Origin: Branchiostoma belcheri
Taxonomy: Eukaryota; Chordata; Leptocardii; Amphioxiformes; Branchiostomatidae
DNA length: 64,000 bases
Direction of reading: 5' to 3'
NCBI RefSeq assembly: GCF_001625305.1
Contig: NW_017802379.1
Coordinates: 1,767,318-1,831,317, forward strand
The position numbers and the translations under genes are program-made. Below, in pieces: positions 11,661-24,188 of this stretch. The first letter of the stretch is position 1, and every line of letters begins with the position of its first letter. A model generated the notes under the pieces. The model did no database searches and was not told the origin of the DNA. It saw only the letters and a list, made by a program, of their open reading frames with translations.

Positions 11661-12955
11661 CTGCCCTGATCAACTGCCCAGTTCATCGGAGTCCACTGTG
11701 ATTGGCTAGGGGCCGTTATCGGGTCACCTGACAATTATTCCCCACCCCTTCTGTGAGCACGAATCCCCTCGGGCGGGGGGGAGACCATTGTTCGGATCTG
11801 ATGACGTATCAGGAAACAGCTATATTCGTCCTGCCGTATATCTCAAGAAGGATATATACCGAGAAGGGGGTTTCCGTACTCAACTCTTTGAGCTTCCTTA
11901 AATCAAAACGTCAGTAAATGATTGATGTCTAGGTGACATGCATGGGTTTATACCTTCTCTTCATCAACGATTAACCCTCCTCCCCTACACACATAAACTT
12001 TTAGTCTCCCAAATGGCATTCATAAGGCCTGGATGGAGCTTTTTGAACATATACTAGGCCCTTGTCGTGGCAAGCCAGAGATGTTTCCGATCAGCAGTAA
12101 TGAGAAATTGTGGCATTAACGTCTAGAACCAATGCAGGCCTAGAGATTGTTATGATTTTATTGTGGAATGCTGTTCTTCATGTCTCCTTGATCCCTGTTG
12201 TTGCCCTGTTTTTGTAGGTAGTAAGCCGAAGATCCCCTCAGTTCTGAACCAGTATCGGTGCGGTACATTACACGTGCAGACAATGACTGTTTCTCTTATC
12301 ACATTATTTACGGTCAATGGTCAATAGGGGTAAACTGATCTGTAAAATGATCTTGTGAACAGGATTTTCTAACGTTGATTGAGATAGTATACGGTGTTTG
12401 TGTGTACTAGATGTACCCTTGGAAGAGCGAAAACAATCTACAGCAGTACGAAATAGAACAGATTTATACAAGACATGTTCCCTATCACATTATTGCCGGT
12501 CAGTAGTCACGACCCTTGCACCATTAGTCACTCTAAAGCTCGTGCCGCGTTCACTTCTGCACGTACAACGTTCAGGCAGGAGTTTAGTTCCAGGTTGAAC
12601 TATATAAACATCTTACAGCAGATATCATTATATTGATACTATTGTTATATTGACTGTTTACACACAATCAACCATGGTTGGTTAAATAACATTTAGATCA
12701 ACAAAGAAAAGAACAATCCTGGTGGAATTTGGAGTGGACCTCTTTAAAGGTTTTTTCCTGACTTTCTCATCTTTATCGCCAGGGGAACATCAAGCTTGAT
12801 CATACAAGTCAGCTGCGCCTCCTAGCGATGTGGATTGGCTCACCTGACATTATTTCAAATCTTTAGATAAGATATAGATAGATGTACGCTATAGATAGAT
12901 GTCCCAGTCTATGAATCAAGAGGACGGCATGGTGTCAACGCTTTAAAAAAAAAAT
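11661..12955. other. Intergenic between genes A and B, no gene seen
   Basis: Short ORFs only. A sequence around GTGATTGGCT near 11698 recurs as GGATTGGCTCACCTGACA near 12832, so a degenerate local duplication is possible. Confidence 0.45.
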
Positions 12956-12960
12956 CATAT

Positions 12961-12966
12961 TTTATT
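12961..12966 (-). terminator. Candidate poly(A) signal for gene B
   Basis: Plus TTTATT reads AATAAA on the minus strand, about 385 bases past the gene B stop at 13348. Confidence 0.3.
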
Positions 12967-13347
12967 GCTTGCTTCTAGTATATTGTGCTCCATGATGTCA
13001 AAAGGATTGTTACAAAAACATTTTTTTTTGCTTGCTCTTGGTACGTTATGAATCATGATGATTAAATTCTGATCTACGGGATAAAACACTGCAAGCTTTA
13101 GGGTAGACAATATGTTTATGAAAGAAATATTCTAACAGATACGAATAATGCATCTCTAATGCATCTAATCCAGATTTATTTTGACAAGATTATATTCAAC
13201 TGAATACTCTTATGAAAGCTGATGGGGATTAAAAGACTGCATCTTCTTTATGCTATAATAATTAAAATTACGTTGCTGATGAAATGGTGTCTGTCTTCTT
13301 ACTGAAGACGTCACGCCAGTGTGAGGCTGATGTCACCGTTGGTCGTC

Positions 13348-16300
13348 TTAAGAGCCACCAGCTGACAAAGGTAGATATGCTCGTTAGAAAAAAAAAGAAC
13401 CTTTAATGTTAGCTTAATTTCAAGACATATCATGGATATCTTCATATTCCTTTTAATAGCCCTTCGCAATTGAAAATGACTATCAGTGTGTGCTCATTCA
13501 TCATGTGGGGCGTGTGACCTCATGTGGCTTCTGAGGCCAAAACATAAGATATCGTTTCACTGTAATATCATTAGCTCAATACTCAGCATTATGATTAACT
13601 CAATACTCAAGATACTTTATGTTTATGAGTATAATGTCCTTGAAAAAGTAAATGATTTAGTATTATGTTTGATACACACGGAGGCTGCCCCTGTTACTCC
13701 TGGTGGTTGTTTTTAATCTCTATGTACAATGTATATGATAAGTCATGCTCACCCAGTTGACAGATGTAGGCCATGGTCAAGTCGCAGCTCTTGATGTCCC
13801 AGTGTGCCAGTCGGGCGGTCCTCCACAGCACCACGCAGTCCCGGATCCTGTGCGGGGCGCTGGACCGGAACCTGCGGTACGATCCCAGCGGGCTCCCGTC
13901 GTTCCACAGGAAGGAGCGCTCACTGTTCAGGTCATCCAGACCGATCCAGTAGTTCCTGGAACAAGGCAGTCTGAGAGATCACCCCGGAATACACAGATAC
14001 AGGAAGGCAGACATACATACATAGTAACTGTAACATACATACATACATACATACATACATACAGACAGACAGACAGGCAGACAGGCAGACAGAAAGGCAG
14101 ACACACAGACACAGACAGACACAGAAACACACACACAGAAACACACACACAGAAACACACACACAGAAACACACACACACACACACACACGCACACACAG
14201 GGAATGAATGCCCTTCAGCCTTTCCTTGCTTCGTCATAGAAGCCATACTTGAATGGAGTCTGCTGGTAAAGCTGTTCCCAGATCGTCTGATTTACCTTTG
14301 AGTTCTGCCGCTTGTGCCTTTCAAGTGGTTCTTGAGAAACCTTTGTGTTGCATCATCCTTGATCATCGCTAGCGTGCCCCCGTACAGCCCGCACGCCTGC
14401 CGGGCTGCGGTGTAGTCTAGCTTCGGGTTTCTATGGGAGGAAGACCAGAAGCACTGGCCCCGGAACTCCCCGAAATTTCCGGCAGGGTGAAGGCCTGGGT
14501 AGAGGTCCGAGCACGATACTGTACAAAGGAGAATATAGGAATAGTAAAATATGGCTGCTTTGAACTGAACTCTTTTACTATACTTTATCCTCGGCTCTCA
14601 TCCAATTACTAGTGCTCGAGAGGATACTAACGGAGCTATCACACTGCCATCGAACGATTTTGATGGTAGGCGGTGACATAACATCGTCGTCACTGGACTC
14701 AAATGTCATCCAAACTAATGTCATTCAAATGTCATACCGGTACAACTGTATCCACCTCCAGTGTAAGGGTCGTCACAGGCACAGGTGTAACTCCCAGGTG
14801 TGTTGGTACAGGTGGCATGTTCGTCACAGGTGTCTGTTCCTTCTGCACACTCGTCGATGTCTGCGGAAGAAAAGGGATCATGGATTCAGTGTCCAACTTT
14901 TCAATGTTGCTCTGGATCAAATATAACCTTACACAATGATTACGTTATTTCATTTGCAAGATAGAAATGTTTCAATCATACCTGTACAGGTGTTTCCATC
15001 GCCATTGTATCCCGAGTCACAAGCACAGGTGAAGCTGCCAGGTGTGTTGGTACAGGTGGCAGCTGCATGGCAGGTGTCAGTCCCCAGGGCGCACTCGTCG
15101 TTGTCTGTTGAAAGAGGGGGGGCATATTTGAGGACAGCTCTTTACAAAAATGTTGGTACATCATACCTTGCGATAAGTAGATGTCAGTCATACCTGTGCA
15201 AGTATTTCCATCGCCAGTGTATCCTCCGTTACAAGCACAGGTGAAACTGCCAGGTGTGTTGGTACAGGTGGCGTCTTCGTCACAGGTGTCTGTTCCTTCT
15301 GCACATTCGTCGATGTCTGCGGAAGGGAAATCAATCTTGGTTTAGTGGGCAACAATGTTAATCAAGATAAATGAATAGAACCTCGCACCATGGTCACATT
15401 GACCTGACAATTTCGGCGGTAAGGTAACATTTGGTCCAGCATACCTGTACAGATGTTTCCATCGCCAGTGTATCCTCCGTTACACGTACAGGTGAAGCTG
15501 CCAGGTGTGTTGGTACAGGTGGCAGCTGCATGACAGGTGTCTGTCCCCAGGGTGCACTCGTCGTTGTCTGTTGAAATAAGGAGAGGGTCATCTTTGATGA
15601 CAATTCATAACAACAATGTTACAGTTTCATCACAAATTACATGTATCTTGGGTTATTGCGGATGTCAGCGTTACCTGTACAGGTGAATCCATCTCCAGTG
15701 AATCCTCCGTTACAGGCACAGGTGAAGCTGCCAGGTGTGTTGGTACATGTGGCATGTTCGTCACAGGTGTCTGTTCCTTCGTCACATTCGTTGACATCTG
15801 TAGCAAGAGCGAGGTTGCTTACAATTTGTATCTGGTTTAACTTATATTAGAGGCTCCACCTTACATCCAAGTATTTTTGTGATTTGATATCTTCGACAGA
15901 GAGTTATTAGATATAGAAGTAAAACATTTGCCGATGACATTTGGTCAAACTTACCGGTACAAGTGCTTCCATCGCCAGTGTATCCTCCGTTACAATCACA
16001 GGTAAAGCCGCCAGGTGTGTTAGTACAGGTGGCGTGTTCATGACAGCTGGCAGTCCCCAAGGTGCACTCGTCGTTGTCTGTACATGTTGAAGGAGGGAGT
16101 TATGTTTGATGACAGCTCATTACAACAGTGTTAATTTCATAGTAAACTACATGTATCTTAGGTTATTTTGGATGTCAGTCATACCTGTGCAAGTGTTTCC
16201 ATCGCCAGTGTATCCAGAGTTGCAAGCACAGGTGAAGCTGCCAGGTGTGTTGGTACAGGTGGCAGCTGCATGGCAGGTGTGTGTTCCTAGGGCGCATTCG

Positions 16301-17846
16301 TCTACCTCTGCAGATGTGTGAAATGGATTCATGTCACAGTCGTATTTCTCACGTCAACGTTTGGGACATTAATAAATGGGGACCGCAGTTTTGGGAATTA
16401 TATGAAGGACTGCGTTCGTTATTTGGTGGATGAAGTTCAGGAAGTGGCCGAGGATAGCTTGAAGCATAAACTCACTTATTGACACACGCTTATTGACAAT
16501 AATACGATTTGGCCTGAAATGTATGCCATAGCGTGCTAGCTACATGTACTTGAAAAAAGCATAATGCTTCATCTCAGTTCAGGATAGATAAAGTCAAAGT
16601 TCTGGATGACTGATTTACCATGCTTTGCATTGAAATTGCAATTGTGCTGTTGCCTGGAATGATGGAAAAATTTTACATTGTTTTTTCCGTACCATTAGGA
16701 CTGCAGGTATATCCGTCTCCGCTGTATCCGCCGTTACAAGTACAGGTGAAACTCCCAGGTGTGTTGGTACAGGTGGCGTGTTCGTGACAGATGTCTGTCC
16801 CAAGGGCGCATTCGTCAGCATCTGTGGAAGGAGACGACATGCAGGACTTGACCAAACATCTTCCGGAGTTTGGAGGCCAACGTAAGCATACAACCAGTAT
16901 GTACTATGAGCTGTTAAACTTTTTCAGTAGCATCCACTACTTTTTGTCAGTTTTCAAAACCTATACAGTTGTTTAAGTAGTATATAAAGAGCATTTGCCT
17001 ATGTTCAAATGCGTATCAGACATAGGAGGAGGATCAGAGCTTAACTGAAGTGCTGCTTATAGCCGCGAGAAACAGCACCACTCAAGTCAAGAGCTCAGCA
17101 TTATTTTTGGAAGTTCAACTTTTTCTCTTAAGTTGTATACCGCCGTTTTGTAACCAATAGGTGTAGTAACCCTTTACCTACCGACGTCGCAGCACGTCCC
17201 TGTGTAGCCGGTGCCGGTACAGTCACAGCCGGCCTGGTACGGAGACCCGTTCGGACAGAACCTGTTACAGTCCTCCGTCTCAGAGTTACTGCCGCTACAG
17301 GCGGCTCCCCCGCACGACGCAGCAGGGCTGTAGGGTCTGCAGGGGTTGTTGAAAACGAAAATATTATCTGGACTTCGCTATAAAAGGTACTTTAGATTTT
17401 TCTCACTCCATTTAGGTGTAAACTAGGTACCCGACTTCGGTTGGGGAGGTAAATGCGATATGGAAGGAGAGGGATGGGCTCCGCCTTACAATACCGTGCC
17501 TTAGACCTAGTGAATTAAGAGCCAACTGCCCTTACGACCCGAAATGGGCTACGGGACCTTGCTAATAAGCATGCCTGATATCGTATTAAACCCAAATAAC
17601 TCGACCGATCCCCACACTGCACAAGTACCACATATTTCTCATTAATCCCAACTTGTACCTTGTTCTTGTCCGTGTTCCAAAAGCCCCACACTGATATGAA
17701 CATGAAGACCAGGACGTCCACGGACCCCACTGACAGTTGATCGGGGAGCAGGTTTGGCGCCGGCGCCTCCACGCAGCCGACTCTCCCGCCAGAAGGGCTA
17801 CCAGCACCGCGGAGACGAGCAAGGAGTTAGCCCGACGATGGTTCAT
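13348..17846 (-). CDS. Secreted TSP1 - EGF x8 - C-type lectin protein (gene B)
   Basis: Thirteen exons give 590 residues: 17846-17659, 17336-17182, 16821-16693, 16307-16185, 16077-15955, 15797-15675, 15567-15445, 15316-15194, 15104-14982, 14860-14738, 14518-14296, 13955-13753, 13361-13348. Phases agree throughout. Exon 1 holds a signal peptide, an Arg run and the first half of a TSP1 ([10 protein letters not shown]). Exon 2 completes it and adds a short EGF-like [13 protein letters not shown]. Exons 3-10 each encode one EGF, all phase 1 at both ends, most starting D-x-D/N-E-C as in calcium-binding EGFs. Exons 11-12 encode a CTLD ([20 protein letters not shown]). The last exon adds only AGGS. 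Neither an EPN nor a QPD sugar-binding motif is seen, so classical calcium-dependent sugar binding is doubtful. Likely an extracellular recognition or matrix protein (inference). Confidence 0.88.
13753..14518 (-). other. Gene B CTLD exons
   Basis: Two exons split the lectin fold just before the WIGL strand. This is the same position and phase (2) as in genes C and D, supporting common ancestry of the three CTLDs. Confidence 0.85.
14005..14200. repeat. Compound microsatellite (TACA)n, (CAGA)n, (CA)n
   Basis: Successive ACAT, CAGA and AAACACAC tracts in the intron between the two CTLD exons of gene B. Open frames across it are repeat artefacts. Confidence 0.9.
14738..16821 (-). other. Gene B tandem EGF exon array (8 exons)
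   Basis: Seven exons are exactly 123 bases and one is 129 bases. Each carries six cysteines with the core [12 protein letters not shown]. They are symmetrical phase 1-1 cassettes, which can be duplicated or lost without breaking frame. Confidence 0.92.
17370..17590. mobile_element. SINE-like 3' fragment in gene B intron 1
   Basis: GGTACTTTAGATTTTTCTCA followed by TCCATTTAGGTGTAAA resembles the segment after the B-box of the SINE at 24.5 kb (GGCACTTTACACGAATTTCC, then CTCCACCCAGGTG). No tRNA-like head is visible. Confidence 0.45.
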
Positions 17847-17977
17847 CTCTGAAGACTGTAGCCTGTTGTAGTCGCGTAGTTGTTTCTATTCCCTGAGGAA
17901 CGATTGTCAAGTCGAGGATTCTGATATTCTCCACCGGACTAACAACACGGGTTCATAAAACACTAAAATAAAATCTA

Positions 17978-18378
17978 GCTAGCTAGTGTTCATCCGGTAT
18001 AGAGATGAAGCCTCCAGATCCATCAGACAGAGCACATTGGACAACCTCATCATACCGAGGCCCCAACTGGAAGTGTACAGGCGGTCACTGAGGTACTCGG
18101 GGGCGACTGTGTGGAACTCCTTGCCACCACATGTACGAGCAGCCCAGTCATTGGGAACATTTAGAAGTATGATAAGGAACTTGGACTGATAACGGACTGA
18201 TGATTTACTATTTATTTTTGTATTATATTTTGATTTGCATTTTGTTTTGATTTTGTATTATATTTTGGTTTGATTTGTAATCCGTGACTCCGCCCTCACC
18301 CTCGACCTTGTTGAAAAGCGGTCATATGTATGTACCGAACAAGCTTTCGAGTTTAAATAAAGGCTTACTACTACTAAA
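17978..18378 (+). mobile_element. Non-LTR retrotransposon (LINE) 3' end
   Basis: An open stretch to the stop at 18187-18189 reads RRSLRYSGATVWNSLPPHV and then RAAQSLGTFRSMIRNLD. This is the typical C-terminal end of LINE reverse-transcriptase ORF2 proteins (CR1/L2/Jockey-like 'WNSLP' region). A T/A-rich 3' UTR follows, ending AATAAAGGCTTACTACTACT. The 5' part is missing, as expected of a 5'-truncated insertion just upstream of gene B. Confidence 0.8.
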
Positions 18379-18644
18379 TAGGGAGAACAAATCGGCCCAG
18401 GACAGTATGGCCACCATAGAGTTCATTTGCCCGCGCAGGAATTGAAACCCTAATGGTGGTAGTAAAATACTGAGGAAAGAGAGATAGTCGGGCGTTTCTT
18501 TTGTAGAAAATGACAAATGACTTCTCATGGCTGAGTGGGTCAACAATTTGCCGTACCGACTGATGACGCACATCCTGTTGTTCTGTGACAGTCCTGAAGT
18601 GTGACGTAGCCTTCTGTTCAGGCCTGAGACTGAGCGGGTGGATT

Positions 18645-18780
18645 TTGTATAATTGTTAACTCGTCCTTTTATCGGTCATCATACAACCACCAGGCCATCG
18701 TAGGACAAATCCCCCTCGGAACCTACCATGGCCAATTGGTTGTATCATGGCCGGCAAAAGGACGAGTTAAAATTATACAA
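18645..18780. mobile_element. Foldback MITE-like element with ~58-base inverted arms
   Basis: The left arm begins TTGTATAATTGTTAACTCG; the reverse complement of the right arm begins TTGTATAATTTTAACTCG. Homology continues inward through CGTCCTTTT and CATACAACCA to about GTAGG, leaving a loop of fewer than 20 bases. The whole element could form one hairpin. No target duplication is clear. Confidence 0.8.
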
Positions 18781-18789
18781 TTAAATCTC

Positions 18790-21700
18790 AGTGTCAAAAA
18801 CGTACTGATATCTGAGGTTGAACCGGATTGAACTGCAATGTGAACGCCCTGTGACTCATCGCGTCAACCAAGGACACGTCGAAAACAGTCATTATGTGGG
18901 TTTATCGCTAATTACCGCTTCCTTCTGCCCTAGAGCACTTGCAGTTAATTCTGAAAACATGAATTTGTATATTCATCAAAACACCAAAAAAGGACAGGCT
19001 AGCTAGTCAGTGGACCTTTTTTTCTAAATGGGGAAAAGACAGTATTGGCATTTCTTCAGTAAATAAAGGGTATCCATAGCCAGAAAGACACCAAGGGAGA
19101 ATAGTGGTCTTCCTGACATAAACTCTTAACATATTGGTCCAAAAGTAAGGCACGCAAGTACCAAGGACACCCGGATTTGATCTCACTGCATAGTTTAACT
19201 ACTAAAGACCACACGGAGGTCGAAACAATGTGTGCGCTCAGTGAGTCGCCATCGGTGCGCGCAACTTGCAAGTTATGCGGTCTTGTGATCCCGGGAGCGG
19301 TCTTGGGAGCATAAAAATATCAATTTAAAGATCAAAACGAGTCGAACAAGTGGGGCGGAGGGTATGTTTAGCACTGGGAAAAGATTTAGAGGCGCACACA
19401 AGTGTACAAGTTAAATCTCTAGGAGCACACTTTGCGCTACCGTGAAAACCACAAACCTGTGGGCGGGGCAGTGGCGCGGCTAGTCAGAAGCGCACTACGT
19501 GATCAAGGGCACGTAGAACACATATTTACATCAGCACTGGTCTTACTATCAGTATCACTATATCCAAATGTATGTATATCGACTAAAAAGACGCAAACAC
19601 GTGTGACACGCAGTTTGTGTCCCATGTCCTACTGATGCCGAGGTCACAGAGCGGAAGTAGCCTAGTGTATAGGACACGAACGTTTGTAGAACCATAAAGC
19701 ACATGGCGAGGCCATCAGCGATCTTACAACAGGGGACTTTCATTCCATGTTTAAGTTCGCCGTGGACAAATACAGGCGAAGCGTCATAGGGTAAACAAAC
19801 AAACAAACAAACAAACAAACAAACAAGCAAGGAAAGAAACAAAACATTTGAAAATGCACAAAGCATTAAAAACCTACGTATGTTACTACCATCTTCTAAA
19901 ACAGAGTAGCCTCCTGCACGGACCTTTCTATCGGACTACTTGTTTCTATGAGAGCGGCGTTTTCTCTTTGCTGGTAGGGCTATATTGAGGGAATACTGTT
20001 GTACCTAGTACCTGTACATTGGTTACTATCCCTCCGATACAGCTACCAAGCGAAAAAAAAAATCATTCAAACAATCGGCAGCTAGGAAAGCCTGGACACT
20101 CGGCTAAAACCAAGTGTCTTGATAGACACACAGAAACACAACTAGAAAGGGTCTACGTACCTTTCCGAAGAAGACTGTCCACCTTCAGATTTTCGTACCA
20201 AAACAAGGCGCAAACTGGCTGGTAGACACTGTGTCGTTCGCCTTGTTATGTGTTGTCTTGTGTGATTTACATAATGACCTTGTTGACAAATTTCTCAGCA
20301 TACCAACCGCTGCTGACGTCACATGTGAGCTGTGACGCCAGGTGGTGGGAAGTGTTTGACCTCGTATGTGAGTAGGGCATACAATCAGCATCTCATTATC
20401 TCATTCACAAGGCTCACAGTAAACACAAAGTTTCCACCAGGACTTCCTACAAGGGTACGGATAGTATAATTGGGCAAAAAAAGGCGGATGATTAGCCAGG
20501 AGAGTCAGCACGTCCGTGGGAAGGTTATACTTTTGAACCTTCGAAATGAACTCTACTAGCTATATAGTATACAGTGGCGTCACTCCCCTGGTCGCTTAAG
20601 TTTACTGTTTTGAACCCACGTTGTCTAGTCTTGTGGAGACTGGGGAAAAGAGTTCTCATTTTATAAACATACAAAAATGTAAGCAGAAGAGAAATTCGTG
20701 CTTTGTGATTGGACAATTCACCTCGTGCTAATGAACCCTGGCTAAAGGCTGGGTCTTATCATGGCGTAAGGGACGTCACCGAATAATAAGAAACAAGTTC
20801 TGTGACACACAGCCAGCGGCTCTGTCTCTCAGTTCGCTGTGCTAATTGTGGGACGGACATGCGTTGTTGTTAGTTGTAGCAAGGAGAGTAAAATCCTTGA
20901 CCTTATCTTGCATAGGTCGAGGTCGACCCCTTCAATAATGCCTTGAGCTATTGACAGTCGTAAATATAGTTAGTGATTGTGGCGAACATATACGGAAGAT
21001 AGGTCGACAGGATTTTGGTATCAATGCCCAGAGTTAACGTTGCGGGACGGAGTACTTTCTCTCGCGGAAGAAGATTAAAGCTATCTGGAACTCGCCACGT
21101 GGTGGCGGCTATCTTATAATGCCATGTGGCTTCATGTTAAAAACCGGCTGATGTCATAACCCCACTACTGGGGTCGGCAAATACCACTATGATCTGCAGC
21201 AAAACTTCAGCTACATAGTCGGCAAGACTACATAGTCGGCAAATATCACAAATGATCTTCAGCAAAACTTCAGCAAAAAGTTGTGGTCTAATTTCGTAGG
21301 CACATCGAACATATAGATAGCCAATATTTAATAGAGCATCCTCAATACGACCAAGTAAACGGATATTGGATTATACGTATGTAAATGATTCATTTGATTG
21401 AGCATGGTAACGATTCGGCCTCTGAAACAGCATTCTGGAATGAAATAGGCATTCTGGTGAGAGTTTTGAGACTGCATTCCGCTAGGTGGCGTATGTATAC
21501 ATTCCGACACTTTATCAAAACCGGTCTGTCGGGACAAATCCAATGACTCATCTCATATCCAAACTGATTTTCAAACTGGTCATTATCTTTGAGGTTTCCA
21601 GAAGGGACTCTAGTTGCCAACAGAAATGCTGTAATTTTTTGTCTGTGCATTTAATCCACATGCGTGAGCAAAGTGTCGGCATATTTTTGTTTTCTCTCTT

Positions 21701-22060
21701 TCGAAGTGAGGCTAAGTACCTTTAACGTCACCTCCAATTTAAAGGAACCCAAATGCAATTTCAGGGCGACAAAATGGGATTCTATAGTCAATTTAGTGGC
21801 AATTCTTTTAATACCTTAATTTGAATCAATCCTATCTCATAATATAATGATATCCTCATGTGGCAAATTTGTGTTTTGCCACCGGTACTCTGAGTTTGAG
21901 ACTAGGTCGCAACAATATCACAAAAATTGGTAAAACCTTGAAAATTGTATCGATGTTATCTGCAATATGACTTATGAACCCTAGACGCAGGCACAAACAG
22001 ATAGGGTTTTGGCAGGGAGTCAAAACCAATTTTCTCATTATGAAATGTCAGTGCTCAGGC
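18790..22060. other. Intergenic between genes B and C, no gene seen
   Basis: Only short ORFs. It holds an (AAAC)n tract at 19791-19828 and a short local duplication near 21188-21272 (CAGCAAAACTTCAGC and ACATAGTCGGCAA each occur twice). Confidence 0.5.
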
Positions 22061-22294
22061 TGACGCATCGTCCTTCAACTCAGTCTTCCAAGAATCGACA
22101 CTGAACTGGAAACCCCCACAACTGCACCTGCGGAAAATTATCACAAGGAAACGATAGAGAGGGCGAAAGAGAGACGGAGAGAGAGAGAGTGAGAGAGGGG
22201 GGGGGAGGACAAGATGGGGCGTTAATCCAAGCCCAAGCCCCAGATCTTGAAGCTTTGCTTTGTTGTCATCTGTTGACTTAAACTTGCTCGATGA

Positions 22295-22517
22295 AGCACG
22301 TCGGCAGAATGTACTGCGCCTGCGCAGAACCCCGTATTTTCGCGTTTTTCGTTGGGTTTTTGGTCAACGTTGCATCAGAATTTTGCCTGTTGCAGAGGAT
22401 ATTCTTTCCGACATAACATTTGGAAACTACTGTCGAAATGTTAACCTTATATGAGCGAATACAACCTTATATGAGACATTCTGCCGAAATAGGTGCAGTA
22501 CGTTCTGCCGACGTGCT
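22295..22517. mobile_element. 223-base MITE with 9-base target duplication
   Basis: Terminal inverted repeats are AGCACGTCGGCAGAATGTAC and its complement at the right end (one mismatch over about 23 bases). GCTCGATGA is present on both sides (22286-22294 and 22518-22526). The paralogous blocks at 28.3 and 29.95 kb hold the uninterrupted site. A 9-base duplication fits Mutator-like transposases, but no transposase is present. Confidence 0.88.
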
Positions 22518-23059
22518 GCTCGATGACATTAACAAGCTTCGGGTCATTACACATGACATGTCTGATCAGGTCTGACAGACGGGGCTCGACTTATCATGTC
22601 AGGTTCTGACACAGGTTTAAATTGTTAAACCTTTTGTATATAGCCTCACACCTTTCTCAAACATGGACATTGTTGTGACATGGCGTTGCACGGTTACGAT
22701 AAGTTCAGTAGTTTGTTCATCTGTGCGTCTGTCGAATGCTTCAGGCAAATTATCACGTCATAAGTTGTCGCTCGGATGACAACATGTTTACCTCCCCAAT
22801 GCTCCGGTACTTTTGTTGCAGACATGACTATGTTGACTTCTTCGTTTTTATTTCTTGAAATGCTGACATAGTTTAAGATGTGTTTTTCAGCAAATGTGTG
22901 TGGTTGAGAGTCGAGGATACTTTTTCAAGGTCATTTCCTTCTGAGAGACGTGGTTTGATGACACGTAGGAACGTAGTCGCCGCAGGCGGAAAGGGAATCC
23001 CCCCAACGCCACCATCCAGCTTAAAAATAAACTATAATTTACTTGAAAAACGATCCCAT

Positions 23060-23256
23060 TGGTGCACGTCATTGAGAAGCTATTGTTCACATAATGATAT
23101 GCATACATGGATATATAAAGGCGCTGATTGGCGTACAAAGTCAGGCAGTTGCGGTTATCCAGTGTGCAGCACCGCAATATTGATCCACTAGTGCTCACAG
23201 CCTGGTGACTTCTTTTTGGTTCACCGTCTGACACCGGTCAACATTATCAGACACAG
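23060..23256 (+). promoter_or_regulatory. TATA promoter and noncoding exon 1 of gene C
   Basis: TATATAAA at 23112-23119 is followed about 30 bases later by the probable start site near 23145. The noncoding exon ends ATCAGACACAG at 23256 before a GTACGT donor. The acceptor CGATTTCAG at 24179 joins it to the start-codon exon. The same layout is conserved in the gene D promoter. Confidence 0.65.
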
Positions 23257-23309
23257 GTACGTTTTTGTGCAGACAATGCCAGAGCAGTAGTCAATTTGTA
23301 GTTACGGCC

Positions 23310-23370
23310 CCATTCCACTTAGCGGCGCTCTCGCCGCGCTCGCTCTCTGCGCGGAGAGAGCGCCAAAATC
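23310..23370. repeat. GC-rich hairpin
   Basis: CGCTCTCT GCGCGG AGAGAGCG forms a short stem inside a locally GC-rich patch of gene C intron 1. Possibly the end of a mobile element. Confidence 0.35.
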
Positions 23371-24188
23371 CACGGAAAACGTGCTCAAGACCCTTCTCAG
23401 ACCCTTCTCTGCGCGCCAAAAAACTGAACTGTCAGCAACTTGCGACCTGAAATCGGCCGGAGATGTGTATGAAGCAGTAATAAGGAAACTAATAGTATGC
23501 ATACGCGAGAGAAATCTGGAAAAATTACAAGTAACTGCACCTTTTTGCTGAAGGTCATTTCCTTGTGACGCTTTACTCTGCGTAACATTGTGTTATATCT
23601 TTGAATTGATATCGTAAGATGTTTTGATCGTACAGGCTTACTTCTACCACATTTTTTTAATTTTTAAAACATTTTTAGATTTTTTTTCGTGCCTGAAATG
23701 TCTAGTGTCTTAATAAATGGTTTGGTCCAGCTAGAAGGTCTGTTTTTTTGAAGATGGCAAATGTTTTCTAACTGATGTATCCATGTTTATTTTCGCGTTG
23801 CTGTTCACTCATGTCATAGGTTGTTTCCCACCTCAACGCTTAAATATTTCTCCGAGTATATCATGTCATATACAGGATTAACTGTGGAGTTAACTTTGTA
23901 ATGCAGTGAGCTGGATACTAATGCCATTTTTACAGACGCGCCTCAAATCAGGCAAACGGCCTGTTTTGCTGAAGGGCAAACGTGCCTTTTGTGATGCAGT
24001 TCCAGAACTTAATGATATACGCGGGCACACCTAAAATGATTGCAGGTGAACATGCTTTTTTGACGAAGGTCATTTCCTTGTGAAATGTATCATGATATTA
24101 GAATTGCAAGCCATAATTTGATTTATGTATTGATGCATGTACTAGCCCCATTCTACCTCGCTACTGCCTTCGATTTCAGGCTGCAAAG

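Larger units (their letters stand above)
22060..23256 (+). repeat. Promoter block copy 1 (upstream of gene C)
   Basis: Homologous to 28190-29063 and 29880-30620. Shared landmarks are the CCCAGATCTTGAAGCTTTGC segment, the CGATGACA...AACAAGCTTCGGGTCATT segment, the CTTTCTCAAACATGG segment and the TATA/first-exon region. It is interrupted by a MITE at 22295-22517. Confidence 0.85.

Noticed and set aside
13927..14246. Cys/Val-rich minus ORFs and Thr/His-rich plus ORF
   Set aside because: Compound microsatellite within the gene B CTLD intron.
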